Shown here: positions 21,461 to 31,291 of the stretch, in pieces
How the letters are laid out: every line of letters begins with the position of its first letter
Numbering within the stretch: position 1 is the first letter of the stretch
Source of the DNA: Mesostigma viride
Lineage: Eukaryota > Streptophyta > Mesostigmatophyceae > Mesostigmatales > Mesostigmataceae
DNA: 64,000 bases
Assembly (NCBI GenBank): GCA_009746045.1
Contig: RPFO01000213.1
Location: 2,372,334-2,436,333, forward strand
Direction of reading: 5' to 3'
Program-made: the position numbers and the translations under genes
Notes under the pieces: generated by a model
Databases searched by the model: none
What the model was told of the DNA's origin: nothing
Seen by the model: only the letters and a program-made list of their open reading frames with translations

Positions 21461-22790
21461 CTTCGAAGCCGCGTAATCGAACTATCCTAACTCTAAGCTA
21501 TCTAGTCTAGAAGATCCTCACTACACTACTCATCAAAACGCCTCCTCCGCTTGGGGGGAGGGGGCTTGCCCACAGGGTCGGGCGTGTGCGCCTTGACAGT
21601 CTTCTTCCACCGCGTCTTGTCCTGCATGGCAGTCCATGAAGACGGGAGAGAGAGTGGATGCGGTGCTCAAACTGGGCTGGGACCACTAGGTCGTCCAGCA
21701 ACATCTGGATGTAGTTCGTGACAGGTTTCCCTACCCTTTTGGGAATGCCCTCGGGGCCAGGCCAGGTCAGAATGTGTCGCCCTGGCTGGCCAAGCCGCTG
21801 GGGGCCGGCCAGACCAAGGGCGGTGTCGACCTGGCTGGTGCGAGCAAGGTTTCCTACAAATGCTATCCTACGCTGCCTAATCTCGTCCGAAATACGAGGC
21901 ATGCCATGATACAAAGACTCTGATGACGGACGCTCGGAAAACCCTACGTTAAGGACCTGTCGGAGCATCCTGTAAACCGTGCCGTCTAGCCTAGCTGCCA
22001 ATTTGGGTGTGAGTGTCCGGCCGGCACGCCTCGGCGCCATACGAGAGCACCGTGAGGACGAGGACCTTGAAGAGCATGCGCTTGCGGTGCTCGCCCAGGC
22101 CCTTCGAGCGCCAGTAGGTGTTGAGCGAACGGAGCTTGGCCCAGGAAAGGCCGATGCGGGTGTCCACATCGTCGGCAGTGTCAGGAAGCCAACTCCCCAA
22201 CAGCTTGAAGCGGTGGCGGAACGGTCCGACCTCCCTCCCGTCGAGCAGGCGCGGCAGCGGTGGTGTACTGAAGGCCCCAATCACCATGGCCTCAGTTTTG
22301 ACACTAATCTCCAACCCCACCGCCCGCGCCTCCAGGCCCAGACAGTCCAGCCAGGTCTGAATGTGCTCGGGGCTCTCGATGAGGGTGGTGTCATCCGCAT
22401 GAATCAGGTCGGCAAGGCGGTAACCAGGTCTAACCCCGCCGTGCTCTTTCACGTTAAGGATGTCCAAGCCTGGCTCAAACCCCTTAATTAAGAGCAGTAA
22501 AGCGCGCACGTGCCCGGCGCATGACATGATCCACGACAATAATGAACAGGTATTATGGGGACAGGACTGACAACCTTGCCACACCCCGTGGTGAAGGGGG
22601 CCATATGGTGGGGTGGTGCCTTCCGCAGTCCGCACTACTGCCTGTGAGCCCTCATACAGTCGGCGAATGGCAGCAATAAACGCAGGTGGTACCCGATCCA
22701 GAGCTAGGATGGCCCAAAGAGCCTCCCAGAGACGCATCCATGGCGATAAAAAATGTATGCCACCAGCATCCAAAATGTATGCAGATCCTG
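21461..22790 (-). mobile_element. LINE-F copy F1 (reverse transcriptase, HADD variant)
   Basis: On the minus strand 22773-21991 encodes LINE palm sequence. It includes FIAAIRRLYEGSQAVVRTAE, then LADLIHADDTTLIESPEHIQ (first residue of the YADD box is H), then LEARAVGLEISVKTEAM. The C-terminal linker continues in other frames to about 21520 (IRQRRIAFVGNLARTSQVDT). The frame is broken more than once and the N-terminal endonuclease is not seen. LINE-F is related to LINE-B but clearly distinct. A second copy is at 50.5-51.6 kb. Confidence 0.82.
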
Positions 22791-22859
22791 TAGCACCTGC
22801 AGGTTGTAGCCCAGACTGTGTCTAAAACCCATAGATGCCCCTTTATCAGGGCTATGTTC
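22791..22859 (+). mobile_element. A-type retroelement 3'-end remnant
   Basis: A degenerate version of the 3' module of the ORF1 elements (aaaacccatagatgcccctt, cagggctatg). It abuts the 5' side of LINE-F1 and is interrupted on its right by the foldback element. Confidence 0.5.
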
Positions 22860-23520
22860 TTAAGGGGACTCGTCACCAAAACACCAAAAAATCAATAAAA
22901 ATTCAAAACTCGCATTAAACCTATGCAAACAGTGCCCAAAAGTGACTGGGGACACAAAGTAGCATTTATGACGATTTGTCGTGCACTTACTAGGGGTACT
23001 ACCCCTGGCATGTGGCTAAAAATAGCACAAGACGCTAAACCGTTCTTGCCGCCCAACGGTCAATAGGAGCATCTGTTTGACCTGCCCATACATTCCAAAC
23101 GAGTTCCCCCTCTCCTCGACCGTTTGAGCTACTAACATGGGTCGGCGGGGCAGGTTTGTGAGAGTTATTAATTTTCCCGCCAAAATACGGTCTTTTTTGG
23201 CGGGAAAATTAATAACTCTCACAAACCTGACCCGCTGAACCATGTTAGTAACTCAAACGGTCGAGGAGAGGGGGAACTTGTTTGGAATGTATGGGCAGGT
23301 CAATCAGATGCTCCTATTGACCGTGGCGTGGCAAAAACGGTTTAGCGTCTTGTGCTATTTTTAGCCAAATGCCGGGGGTAATACCCCAAGTAAGTGCACG
23401 ACAAATCGTCATAAATGCTACTTTGGGTCCCCAAACCCATTTGGGCATTGTTCGCATAGGTTTAATGTGAGTTTTGAATTTTTATTGATTTTTTGGTGTT
23501 TTGGTGACGAGTCCCCTTAA
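22860..23520. mobile_element. Foldback-type DNA transposon (MITE) at a TTAA site
   Basis: TTAA occurs at 22860-22863 and 23517-23520. The left arm (22864-about 23175) and right arm (about 23195-23516) are inverted repeats of about 310 bp, by eye above 90 percent identical, beginning GGGGACTCGTCACCAAAAC. A spacer of under 30 bp (aatacggtcttttt) separates them. There is no coding capacity. The TTAA duplication suggests mobilisation by a piggyBac-like transposase, but the terminal bases GGGGAC are not canonical for that group. Confidence 0.85.
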
Positions 23521-23615
23521 CTAATTAATTGAGGCTCTGTGCGGGCATCTTGCATGCTCTGTGCCAGTAAATTGAAGAGCAGCTCGGCTAGGCGGCACCT
23601 GGTGTCGGATTAATT
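23521..23615. other. Spacer with TTAATTAA tail
   Basis: A short segment between the foldback element and the next retroelement tail. No gene. Confidence 0.35.
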
Positions 23616-24660
23616 AATTAATTAATTAAACACGTGCTCCCGTTGGGGAGTCACGGAGCACCGAATTGTGCTTGTAATCCCTGTGTGTGCACTACAGGAG
23701 CCTCCTGTAGTGAAAGGGCAGAGACCCCCAGTCTCCTTCATGCCAAAGGCATGCCACAGCTGCATTCGGGCGCGCTAGCTAAACGGACACGCTAACGATC
23801 CGGCAAACTGTGGGTGCAATAAGACCCATGTAAGCGTAGCATAACAAGTATAGCGTGGGCAAGTAATCTGAACATAGCCAGGGCGTAGCATGGAGCTGTA
23901 CTAGGACTAGGCTAAGGCTATGGCTGGTTGTGTACCGTGCGTTGGCGGCACGTGACTAGCTAGGTATGTTGGCACAGCTAGGCAAACATTCTAGGCATGG
24001 CTGCCTTAGCGGCAGTGACTCCAATGGTTACAAGCTAGGGCTTGTAACCATTGCTATTCTAGCCCGCTGGGGGCGTCCACATCTTGTGGTTGATCATCAG
24101 GTCCCCACCCCTCCAGTACACTGACCTTGGGCTTCTGGGGGTCCTGCTTATGGCGGAGGTATTCCGGCCACAGGTCGCGTCGCTGCTGTTGCTGAGCAGG
24201 GGTCAGGTCGTCATCCAGCTAGCGTCCAGGTGAGGTCGTGCAACCTCTTGCGACGAGAGAGGAACCGCTGCTTATCCTCAGCCGGGAGGGGAAGGTGTCA
24301 GAGCAGGACTGGTGGGGGAGCCGCCTGGCGCCCTGGTCCCGTGAGTGGGGAAGGCGGTGGCACCCACGCAGTTCTACCTCACCTACCAGGCCCATGACGG
24401 TAAGAAGCTGGTTCTTGAGCTCGTCAGCAAGAGAGGTTGACGTCTCACCTGGCTTCTGGGTGAAGCGACGTAGCACCACTCGGCACCGATCGCGGCGCGG
24501 TCGGTGACCTCCCGTTGCTGGGCCTGGCGGTGGTCCTCCAGCTCCTGGAGCTTTGTGGCGATGGCGTCGGTGGTGGAGGCGGTCGCTGACCGCAGCAGGT
24601 CCGCATAGGAGAGCGGCGGGAGGTCGCCAGCATCCTGCCGGCGGGGGTGGCTGGGATGCA
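23608..24660 (-). mobile_element. ORF1-bearing retroelement, 3' part (continues at 27640-27923 and 29257-29335)
   Basis: On the minus strand 24661-24219 encodes YADLLRSATASTTDAIATKL, a coiled-coil stretch, and a shifted segment with QKPGETSTSLADELKNQLLT. These align with the linker and RRM-like part of the ORF1 protein at 61.8-63.1 kb. Downstream, the DLTPAQQQQRR-type C-terminal motif is recognisable near 24190-24220. The 3' UTR ends with hairpin CTCCC-CAAC-GGGAG and a TTAA tail at 23608-23650. The element is interrupted by LINE-B2 and, further up, by hAT-2. It carries no RT. Confidence 0.72.
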
Positions 24661-24939
24661 ATTAATTAATTAATTAATTAGACTCGTGCTCCCGTTGGGG
24701 AGTCACGGAGCATCAGAGTGAGATCATACGCCGTATAATACGGTATAATACGGTATAATACGTAATACGCTGGCTTTGAGCGTATGATTCATACGTTATA
24801 ATACGTTTTAGCGTATAATGACGTATAATACCGTATTATACCGTATGATGCCGTGTTTTCCGCGTTTTTTTTACGTTTTGCGCGGCTAGGATGCCAGAAC
24901 GACAGGGCAACGATTTGAAGCCACAGATTTCGTATCTCT

Positions 24940-25640
24940 ACTATAAGTACTGACCCGTCTGAACTTTCACAATTCGACGCGATCTTATTTTGACATTGTG
25001 GTGCACAGTGCGCGCACCGTGCGGAGGTGGCCATGGCGACGTGCGTTCCGTTAAAATATGGCTAATCCGGCGGGCGACAGGCGAAAAAATTAAGCCGATG
25101 GTTAAAAGTGATGTTCTATTATGATGTTTCATAGCAAGATCTGCACTATTTGCAAATTCGCTGCCTTTGTTGGTACAGATTTGCACGGGGGTCTCATCCA
25201 ACGTCAATTTGGCCGCGATGAATAATCTAGCATGTGTGCCTGCGACGGTAGAACTCGACATTCGTGGGTTATTTTGATGCAGCAAGAGCCGTTTAGTAAC
25301 GGACACCATGAAAATAACCTAAGCATCTTCGATCTGCGGCCATTTCCTGTCATTTCTAAAATGATTTCGTTCAGGCCTGCGCGATCCGCGGTTAATCCAT
25401 CCATGGCTGGCTGGCTTTTCTTGCGCGCCTGGGTAGGAAATAATGCCGGCCGTGGTACGTTGATTTGCCGCATGTCACCGCCCAGTCTGTTTGCGCTCTT
25501 AATGAACCTGGCATGAAACTTTTTGCGCCGTTTCTGGGTTTTTCTTGCTATTTTGTTCTCCACTTGTTGCAGTTGTGCTATCAGATTTTCCGCAGCTTTC
25601 AATGGTTTTCCTTACGCTGCGTATGCCATGCTTCCTAAAG
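24940..25640 (-). mobile_element. Integrase-like fossil inside hAT-1
   Basis: The minus strand shows a patch resembling the core of a retroelement integrase (around 25140-25200), followed downstream by low-similarity sequence. It looks like an old, broken LTR-retrotransposon-type or other integrase remnant with several breaks. The family assignment is weak. Confidence 0.25.
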
Positions 25641-25769
25641 CTACCCAGAATTGATCGGGCAGTTATCTGGCTTTGCTACGCTTCCTGTATGGAGGTTTTC
25701 ACACGGTAGACATTCTATATTGCGTAGTCAAGGACCCTAGCTGCCTGGGAGCGGCATCACCGTTGCAAG

Positions 25770-25955
25770 GAGCTGGCGAGCTCATAGACGCCTGTCATGC
25801 TCTTCAGCCTGCTGGAAAACAAGGTTGTTGTATGGAAGGTGAGAATATGTGAGTTACTTATCACATCCCCACCTGTTTAGCCTCCGTGGTTCCCCAACGG
25901 GGACACGAGATTAATTAATATTAATTAATTAATTCAGTTAATTAATTAATTAATG
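25770..25955 (+). mobile_element. Retroelement 3' end nested in hAT-1
   Basis: The hairpin GTTCCC-CAAC-GGGGAC (25889-25904) is followed by acgaga and a long TTAATTAA tail to about 25955. Its 5' boundary is unclear. This is a plus-strand insertion of the same tail class as LINE-B, with a diverged but still paired stem. Confidence 0.65.
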
Positions 25956-27639
25956 CACACCACGAGTCACACACCTGTAGTCACATGCAGCTCAGTATAT
26001 TCACATAGCATCGCACCATGCAAACATACTACATGCATTAATTGTATACTACTGTAGTATTTGCGTGCATGCACAGCCACATATATATATATTAAAATAT
26101 ATAATTACTTGCATCAAAGTGAAGGCACCCAAGTAAACATAACCAATATAAAGCCACATATATACACATACACACAATTATGCATGCGCACGTTTACATT
26201 CTCAGTATTACATGCAATACATCGATCGTGTCCACAATATCCACCGTATAGAGTATAGCCGAGGGTAGGGCAACCTTGGATTATGTCCAAAACAGTGTTA
26301 AAAACATGTGGATTGATGGTGGGTGTCTTAAAATGTGTAAAATCAGAGTATTCTGAGTGTGTCCGTACGAAAACGTATAATACCGTATTATACCGCATTA
26401 TACCGTATTATACATTATACTCCACCGTGACCGTATAACGCGTATAACGTACGATCTCACTCTGCGGAGCATTAACCCCGATGGATGGATGGGTGTGTGG
26501 GTGCAAACAGTCCTACCGGTCTTTATATCTACATCAGCTACCTACGACATCAAGCTAACAGCAACTACTAACTACAACATCTATCTATATACAGCATCAC
26601 GCGTGGCCCTAGGGGAGCAGTGTCTGGCGTGCCTCCCGTGGGTTTGCACACGTGGGCGCTTCCCCACAGGGGGGGGCTCGTTGTCCTCTATGACCTGGGC
26701 CCACTTGGCCTTGTCCATCATCTTCTTCCAAATCACGGAGAGGCCTAGGCCCCCCATGTCCTGTACTAGCTGCTCTTTGAAGGTGCGGGCCTTGCAGCGT
26801 CGAACGTCAGGGGGCCCGGCCCACGTCAGGAGGTGCCGGCCAGGCTGAGCTGGTGGCAGTCCTGCGGGGGGGGCACGTGAGGTGTCTACCTGGTTGGTGC
26901 GAGGCTGCGAGCTAGGTGCCCTACTCGCTGCAGGCGCCGCTGCTTAATGGAGTGCTGGTGATATATGGCATGCCCTGGTACAGGTCCTCATTGCGGACAC
27001 GAGCAGCATATCCTACTCTGAAAATGGAACGCAGCATGTTGGTGACCGCGCCGTCCAGCTTGCGGGCCAGGTCGGCGATGAGGGTCCACGTCTCGGCCCC
27101 ATACACGTGAGAACAGGGAGGACGAGGACCTTGAACAGGTCCTGTTTCTCGATCTTGCCCAGGGGCTTGCGCCACAGGGCCCGGTACTGGCGTAAAGCGT
27201 GCCAGGCGAGGGAGATGCGGTGGTCCACATCAACCTCGCAGCTGGGGAGCAGGCTGCCCAGCAGCTTGACGCGGTCCCGATACGGGACTCGAGAGCCGTC
27301 GAGGAGATAGAGGGGTGGCGGTGAGTGGGTGAGCTCAACCGCCAGGGCCTCTGTCTTCTTGCTGACCTCAAGTCCCACTGCACGGGCCTCGATAGCCAGG
27401 CAGTCAAGCCATGTCTGCACGTGCCCAGTGTCCTCGAAGAGGGTGGTGTCGGCTGCATAGATGATGTCTGCCAGCCGGATCTCCGTGTCCGCTCCGCCAT
27501 GCCAGAATTTGTTAGCAACCTGCACCCCTGGTTCCCTACCCACGATGCTGGCAAATCGCTTGTGCGCCTGAATCATTACGTATAATTCGACCACAATAAT
27601 GAACAGGTAGGGCGACAGCACGCAGCCCTGCCACACACC

Positions 27640-27923
27640 CTTCTGTTAAGGGCATGGTGGCGCGGGATGTGCACAATGGTTGCCGTCTGCTCCGCTATCT
27701 TGGGGACCTGTGTGGCCAGGGCCTCGGTGTGGGCGGTGATGGCCTCAAGCTTCTTCAGGAGCACGCCACACTTGCCCTCCACCTGGTTAAGGCGAGAGAC
27801 AAGTGCAGCATGCGTTTCCGAAGCCTGCGCCGCGGTGTGTAGCGCCGTGAACTGGGGTTGTAGCTTGTGGACGACCTTGCCACCTTGGTTTCCACGTTGG
27901 AGACCCGGGCCTCGACCGTGTTG
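27640..27923 (-). mobile_element. ORF1-bearing retroelement, middle part (coiled coil)
   Basis: The minus strand encodes a heptad-rich stretch including LVSRLNQVEGKCGVLLKKLE and ALATQVPKIAEQTATI. It lies just upstream of the ORF1 segment that resumes at 24660 beyond LINE-B2. Coiled coils precede the RRM in L1-type ORF1 proteins. At 27916-27923 it is interrupted by hAT-2. Confidence 0.6.
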
Positions 27924-29256
27924 CAGTGAACAGCCATACGGCGTATAATACGCCGTATGGCGCGTATTATACGCCATACGCAAGATTTCCGTATGAAAAT
28001 GGGAAAAAAAATACGCACTGCGTATTTTTTGCGTATTTTTTGCGTATTGCGTATTTTTTGCGTATTTTTTGCGGATTTTTTGCGTATGAACCGCGTTCGA
28101 AGTAGCTTCTGACATCATTTTGGACGGCACGTGGAGCCGGAACTAGACTGTATCTAGGCGACCTGGAACTCCGCGACAAATAAACGACATGCAGGTGCCA
28201 AGCTGGCCGTGCATGTACGAAGTCCTGTACGTGCATTGCTGCAGATTGCTGCGTGTCGGACTAGGGTCTAGGAGACGAAGGACGAGGAAATTAGGTGACG
28301 AAGTTATGTTGTCTGCCAACAAGGGCGCGCATCTGGCACCTAACATTTAATCGTAGCACAATTGACATCCAGGCACCATGGCTAGCGACGGTAATGGTGT
28401 GGGTCTATGGAACACGATGATGACTGGGCCGACGAGATGCAGGCCGTATTCGAGACTGTCTGGGTCACACACATCGTGAAAGAACAGACTCTCAACAAGA
28501 AAGGGCAGCCGACAGGTAACTACAAGCTAAGTGACGTGCACACTTTTGGATGCACAATTCTCGGGTTCTACCACCCGAGCAAGGCTAGCACCCGCCATAT
28601 CATGGGCGCTACGTACGCGAAGGAGGCAAGAGTGAGCGAGTGCAAGAGGCCGCCGGAGGCATTACGTCGCAGGCTGCGGGGTATTTGGTGTGACTCGCGA
28701 TGCACATAAATGCCTTATTTAGCCATGCAGGCTGCTGCTAGCCAGCCACCGTACCATATGTGTTAATGGTTTAGGGAAGCTCAGGGTCGGGTTGCTGGCA
28801 TGCATGGTATCCTGCACGCTAGCCACATTGTTGGCAGCCCGTATGGATTCTTGCTTCATGTAGATCAATATTGCATGGTGGCCTACCACGAGTAGGCAAG
28901 ATGTCTGTTTCTGGCACAATGTCTTATTACTTTTGGCAAGTTGGCCGACTGACCGTGTGCTATTTACAGACATTATTAATAACAACAGATGTACAATGCT
29001 TGTATTTGTAGGCATGCAGCGACGGCAACGGCAATATTATGTGATGATGTGTTAAATAAAGGCAAGTGGTGTTGCAAGAACACAAAAAAAACATGCCTGA
29101 TTGGTCAGAATGTTGAAGAACCCCCTGAACCATGCAAAAAACAGCATTTTCAAGAGTCCCCGTATGATTTGCGTATTATACCCCGTATGGCGTATAATAC
29201 ACCATACCCATGGGCCCCGTATGGTTGCCGGCGTATTGCGTATGGCTGTACACTGG
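27924..29256. mobile_element. hAT-2: hAT-type transposon with 8-bp TSD
   Basis: The left end CAGTGAACAGCCATACG (27924-27940) matches the reverse complement of the right end with one mismatch (CAGTGTACAGCCATACG, ending near 29255). The 8-bp duplication CCGTGTTG is at 27916-27923 and 29257-29264. Subterminal DNA carries CGTATAATACG motifs and a run of GCGTATTTTTT repeats (28012-28085). It keeps a fragment of a BED-finger transposase gene but not the catalytic part. It is a different family from hAT-1, with similar subterminal vocabulary. Confidence 0.88.
28407..28709 (+). pseudogene. hAT transposase N-terminal fragment with BED-type zinc finger
   Basis: A 100-codon frame, probably incomplete at both ends, inside hAT-2. 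It contains HTFGCTILGFYHPSKASTRH followed by MGATYAKEARVSECKRPPEA. The spacing C..(C)G...S..RHI.G......V..C..PP matches BED fingers at the N-terminus of plant-type hAT transposases (KCxxCG...GGxTRxxxHLAG...V.xCxxVP). The second zinc-binding cysteine reads leucine, so the finger is probably dead. No RNase H-like catalytic core or C-terminal dimerisation domain follows. This supports the hAT assignment made independently from the TIRs and TSD. Confidence 0.6.
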
Positions 29257-29335
29257 CCGTGTTGAGCGTGGTGTTCAGCGATGTCAGCTGCTCGGGCAGC
29301 GGCCAGGTCACGTGCTCAGTCCTATAGCACTGCGC
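29257..29335 (-). mobile_element. ORF1-bearing retroelement, upstream remnant
   Basis: The short segment to the right of hAT-2 encodes LPEQLTSLNTTLNTA on the minus strand and continues the coiled-coil region seen at 27640-27923. It joins LINE-G2 at about 29335. Confidence 0.5.
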
Positions 29336-29531
29336 GGTCGGATCGATGCGCGGTGGTGTCGGATGTGCGGTGGTGTCGGATGGCCTGGGTGACAAGAAGG
29401 AGCCGTAGTAGAGCTCGGCCCGGGTGCGGCGCTCTTGGTAGCGGACGTTGAGGATGTGACGGAGCATTCGAGTTACTGTGTCGTCAAGCTGCTTGCTCAG
29501 CGCCTAGCTGGTCCAGGGTGGATCGACGGCT

Positions 29532-30759
29532 CGCAGCCGCAAATTAATTAATTAATTAGACTCGTGCTCCCGTTGGGGAGTCACGGAGCATTAACCCCGA
29601 TGGATGGATGGATGGGTGCAAACAGTCCTACCGGTCTAAGCTAGCTATCTACATCAGCTACATACTACATCAAGCTAACAGCATTCTAACGACAACATCT
29701 TTCTAGACAGCCGCTGCCCTAGGGGAGCTGTCTGGCGTGCCTCCCACGGGATTGCACACGCGGGCGCTTCCCCACTGGGGGGGGCTCGTTGTCCTCTATG
29801 ACCTGGGCCCACTTGGCCTTGTCCATCATCTTCTTCTGGAAATCACGGAGAGGCCTAGGCCCCCCATGTCCTCTACTAGCTGTTCTTTGAAGGTGCGGGC
29901 CTTGCAGCGTCTAACATCACTGGGCCCGGCCCACGTCAGGAGGTGCCGGCCAGGCTGGGCTGGTCGCAGTCCTGCAGGGGGGCCACGTGAGGTGTCTACT
30001 TGGTTGGTGCGAGCTAGGTGCCCTACTAGCTGCAGGCGCCGCTGCTTAATGGTGCTGGTGATATATGGCATGCCCTGGTACAGGTCCTCATTGCGGACAT
30101 GAGCAGCTCATATCCGACTCTGAAAATGGAACGCAGCATGTTGGTGACCGCGCCGTCCAGCTTGCGGGCCAGGTCGGCGGTGAGGGTCCACGTCTCGGCC
30201 CCATACGTGAGAACAGGGAGGACGAGGACCTTGAACAGGTCCTGTTTCTCGATCTTGCCCAGGGGCTTGCGCCACAGGGCCCGGTACTGGCGTAAAGCGT
30301 GCCAGGCGAGGGAGATGCGATGGTCCACATCAGCCTCGCAGCTGGGGAGCAGACTGCCCAGCAGCTTGACGCGGTCCCGATACAGGACTTGAGAGCCGTC
30401 GAGGAGATAGAGGGGTGGCGGGGAGTGGGTGAGCCCAACCGCCAGGGCCTCTGTCTTCTTGCTGACCGCAAGCCCCACTGCACGGGCCTCGATAGCCAGG
30501 CAGTCAAGCCATGTCTGCACGTGCCCAGTGTCCTCGAAGAGGGTGGTGTCGGCTGCATAGATGATGTCTGCCAGCCGAATCTCCGTGTCCGCACCGCCAT
30601 GCCAGAATTTGTTAGCAACCTGCACTCCTGGTTCCCTGCCCACGATGCGGGCAAATAGCTTGCGCGCCTGAATCATTACGTATTCGACCACAATAATGAA
30701 CAGGTAGGGCGACAGCACGCAGCCCTGCCACACACCCTAGGGGGGCACGCAGCCGCAAA
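29532..30759 (-). mobile_element. LINE-B copy B3 with 12-bp target-site duplication
   Basis: CGCAGCCGCAAA flanks the insertion at 29532-29543 and 30748-30759, inside LINE-G2. On the minus strand 30733-30026 encodes CVLSPYLFIIVVEYVMIQA, DIIYAADTTLFEDTGHVQTW (YAAD instead of YADD) and LPVLTYGAETWTLTADLARK. The linker continues in another frame to 29826. The 3' UTR has the GGAT repeat, the hairpin CTCCC-CAAC-GGGAG and a TTAA tail at 29544-29556. It is 5' truncated just upstream of the CVLSPYLF block, close to the truncation point of B2. Confidence 0.87.
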
Positions 30760-31065
30760 GGTTGGTGCTGAGGTCAAGGACCTTCAACAGAATGCGCTTG
30801 CGCCGCTCACTCAGGTAGCGACATGTCCAGAACCTGTCTAGGCGGCGGAGGGCCGCCCAGGACTGGCCAATGCGGGGGTTGATGTCGTCGATCGGCCGTG
30901 GAGGGGAGCCGGCAGCTGCCAAAGAGCTTAAATTTCAAGTTGCCGGGGGGACGTGGGGCTGCCGTCCAGCAGGAGGATGGTGGGTGGGGTGGTCCCAGCG
31001 GGGAAGCCGATATGGCCATTACCTCCATTTTCTTGCTGATCAAAAGCCCCCCCGGCCACACCCCT

Positions 31066-31115
31066 ACATGATCTCCCAACGGAGGCATGTTATAATTTAA
31101 TTTTAATTAAGTTAA
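31066..31115 (+). mobile_element. Minimal D-type retroelement 3' end (about 50 bp)
   Basis: The sequence ccctacatgatctcccaacg followed by gaggcatgttataatttaat and an AATTAA tail interrupts the LINE-G2 coding sequence between LEARAVGL and ISKKMEV. It contains the hairpin CTCC-CAAC-GGAG. It is an extreme 5' truncation. Confidence 0.65.
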
Positions 31116-31183
31116 TAAGCCCCACTGCCCGCGCTTCCAGTGACAAGCTATACATCTAGATAGCCAGAGTTGGGCCGACTGGT

Positions 31184-31291
31184 GGCAGTGAGAGAAGCTA
31201 GGGCGCCCTTGGGCCTCCTTCTCATCAGTGGTGTATAGGGGTTGATTCCTCTACTTTGTATTGGCTCCCACGTGACGCAGTCACGTGAAAA
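31184..31291 (-). promoter_or_regulatory. Promoter-like module R3, second copy
   Basis: It matches 20719-20826, including the ggcagtgagagaagctaggg block, CCAAT and the CACGTGAC-TGC-GTCACGTG palindrome at 31270-31288. It lies at the 5' side of LINE-G2. Confidence 0.5.

Larger units (their letters stand above)
24714..26464. mobile_element. hAT-1: hAT-type DNA transposon with perfect TIR and 8-bp TSD
   Basis: The ends are CAGAGTGAGATC (24714-24725) and GATCTCACTCTG (26453-26464), perfect inverted repeats. The target duplication CGGAGCAT is at 24706-24713 and 26465-26472; LINE-B2 is the interrupted target. An 8-bp duplication with CA(G) termini is the hAT hallmark. Subterminal regions are packed with CGTATAATACG-type motifs on both ends. 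No transposase was recognised, so the 1,751-bp copy is non-autonomous. It contains another retroelement 3' end (25770-25955) and an old integrase-like remnant. Confidence 0.9.
24661..27640 (-). mobile_element. LINE-B copy B2, split by hAT-1
   Basis: The 3' tail (24661-24713) and the body (26465-27640) belong to one LINE-B copy. The sequence on both sides of hAT-1 joins in the conserved end cggagcattaaccccgatgg. On the minus strand the body encodes CVLSPYLFIIVVELYVMIQA, then DIIYAADTTLFEDTGHVQTW (catalytic YADD reads YAAD), and the C-terminal linker with frame breaks near 27110. The copy is 5' truncated at about 27640. The altered catalytic aspartate and frameshifts make it inactive. Confidence 0.82.
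29336..31175 (-). mobile_element. LINE-G copy G2, split by LINE-B3 and by a 50-bp tail insertion
   Basis: The two flanks 29336-29543 and 30748-31175 match the LINE-G polymerase at 640-1411 and continue each other. The right part encodes FWTCRYLSERRKRILLKVL and, further upstream, KKMEVMAIS and LEARAVGL on the minus strand. The left part encodes MLRHILNVRYQERRTRAELY. LINE-B3 interrupts it at 29544-30747. A D-type 3' end of about 50 bp interrupts it at 31066-31115. The copy has frame breaks and is 5' truncated or rearranged near 31175. Confidence 0.78.
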
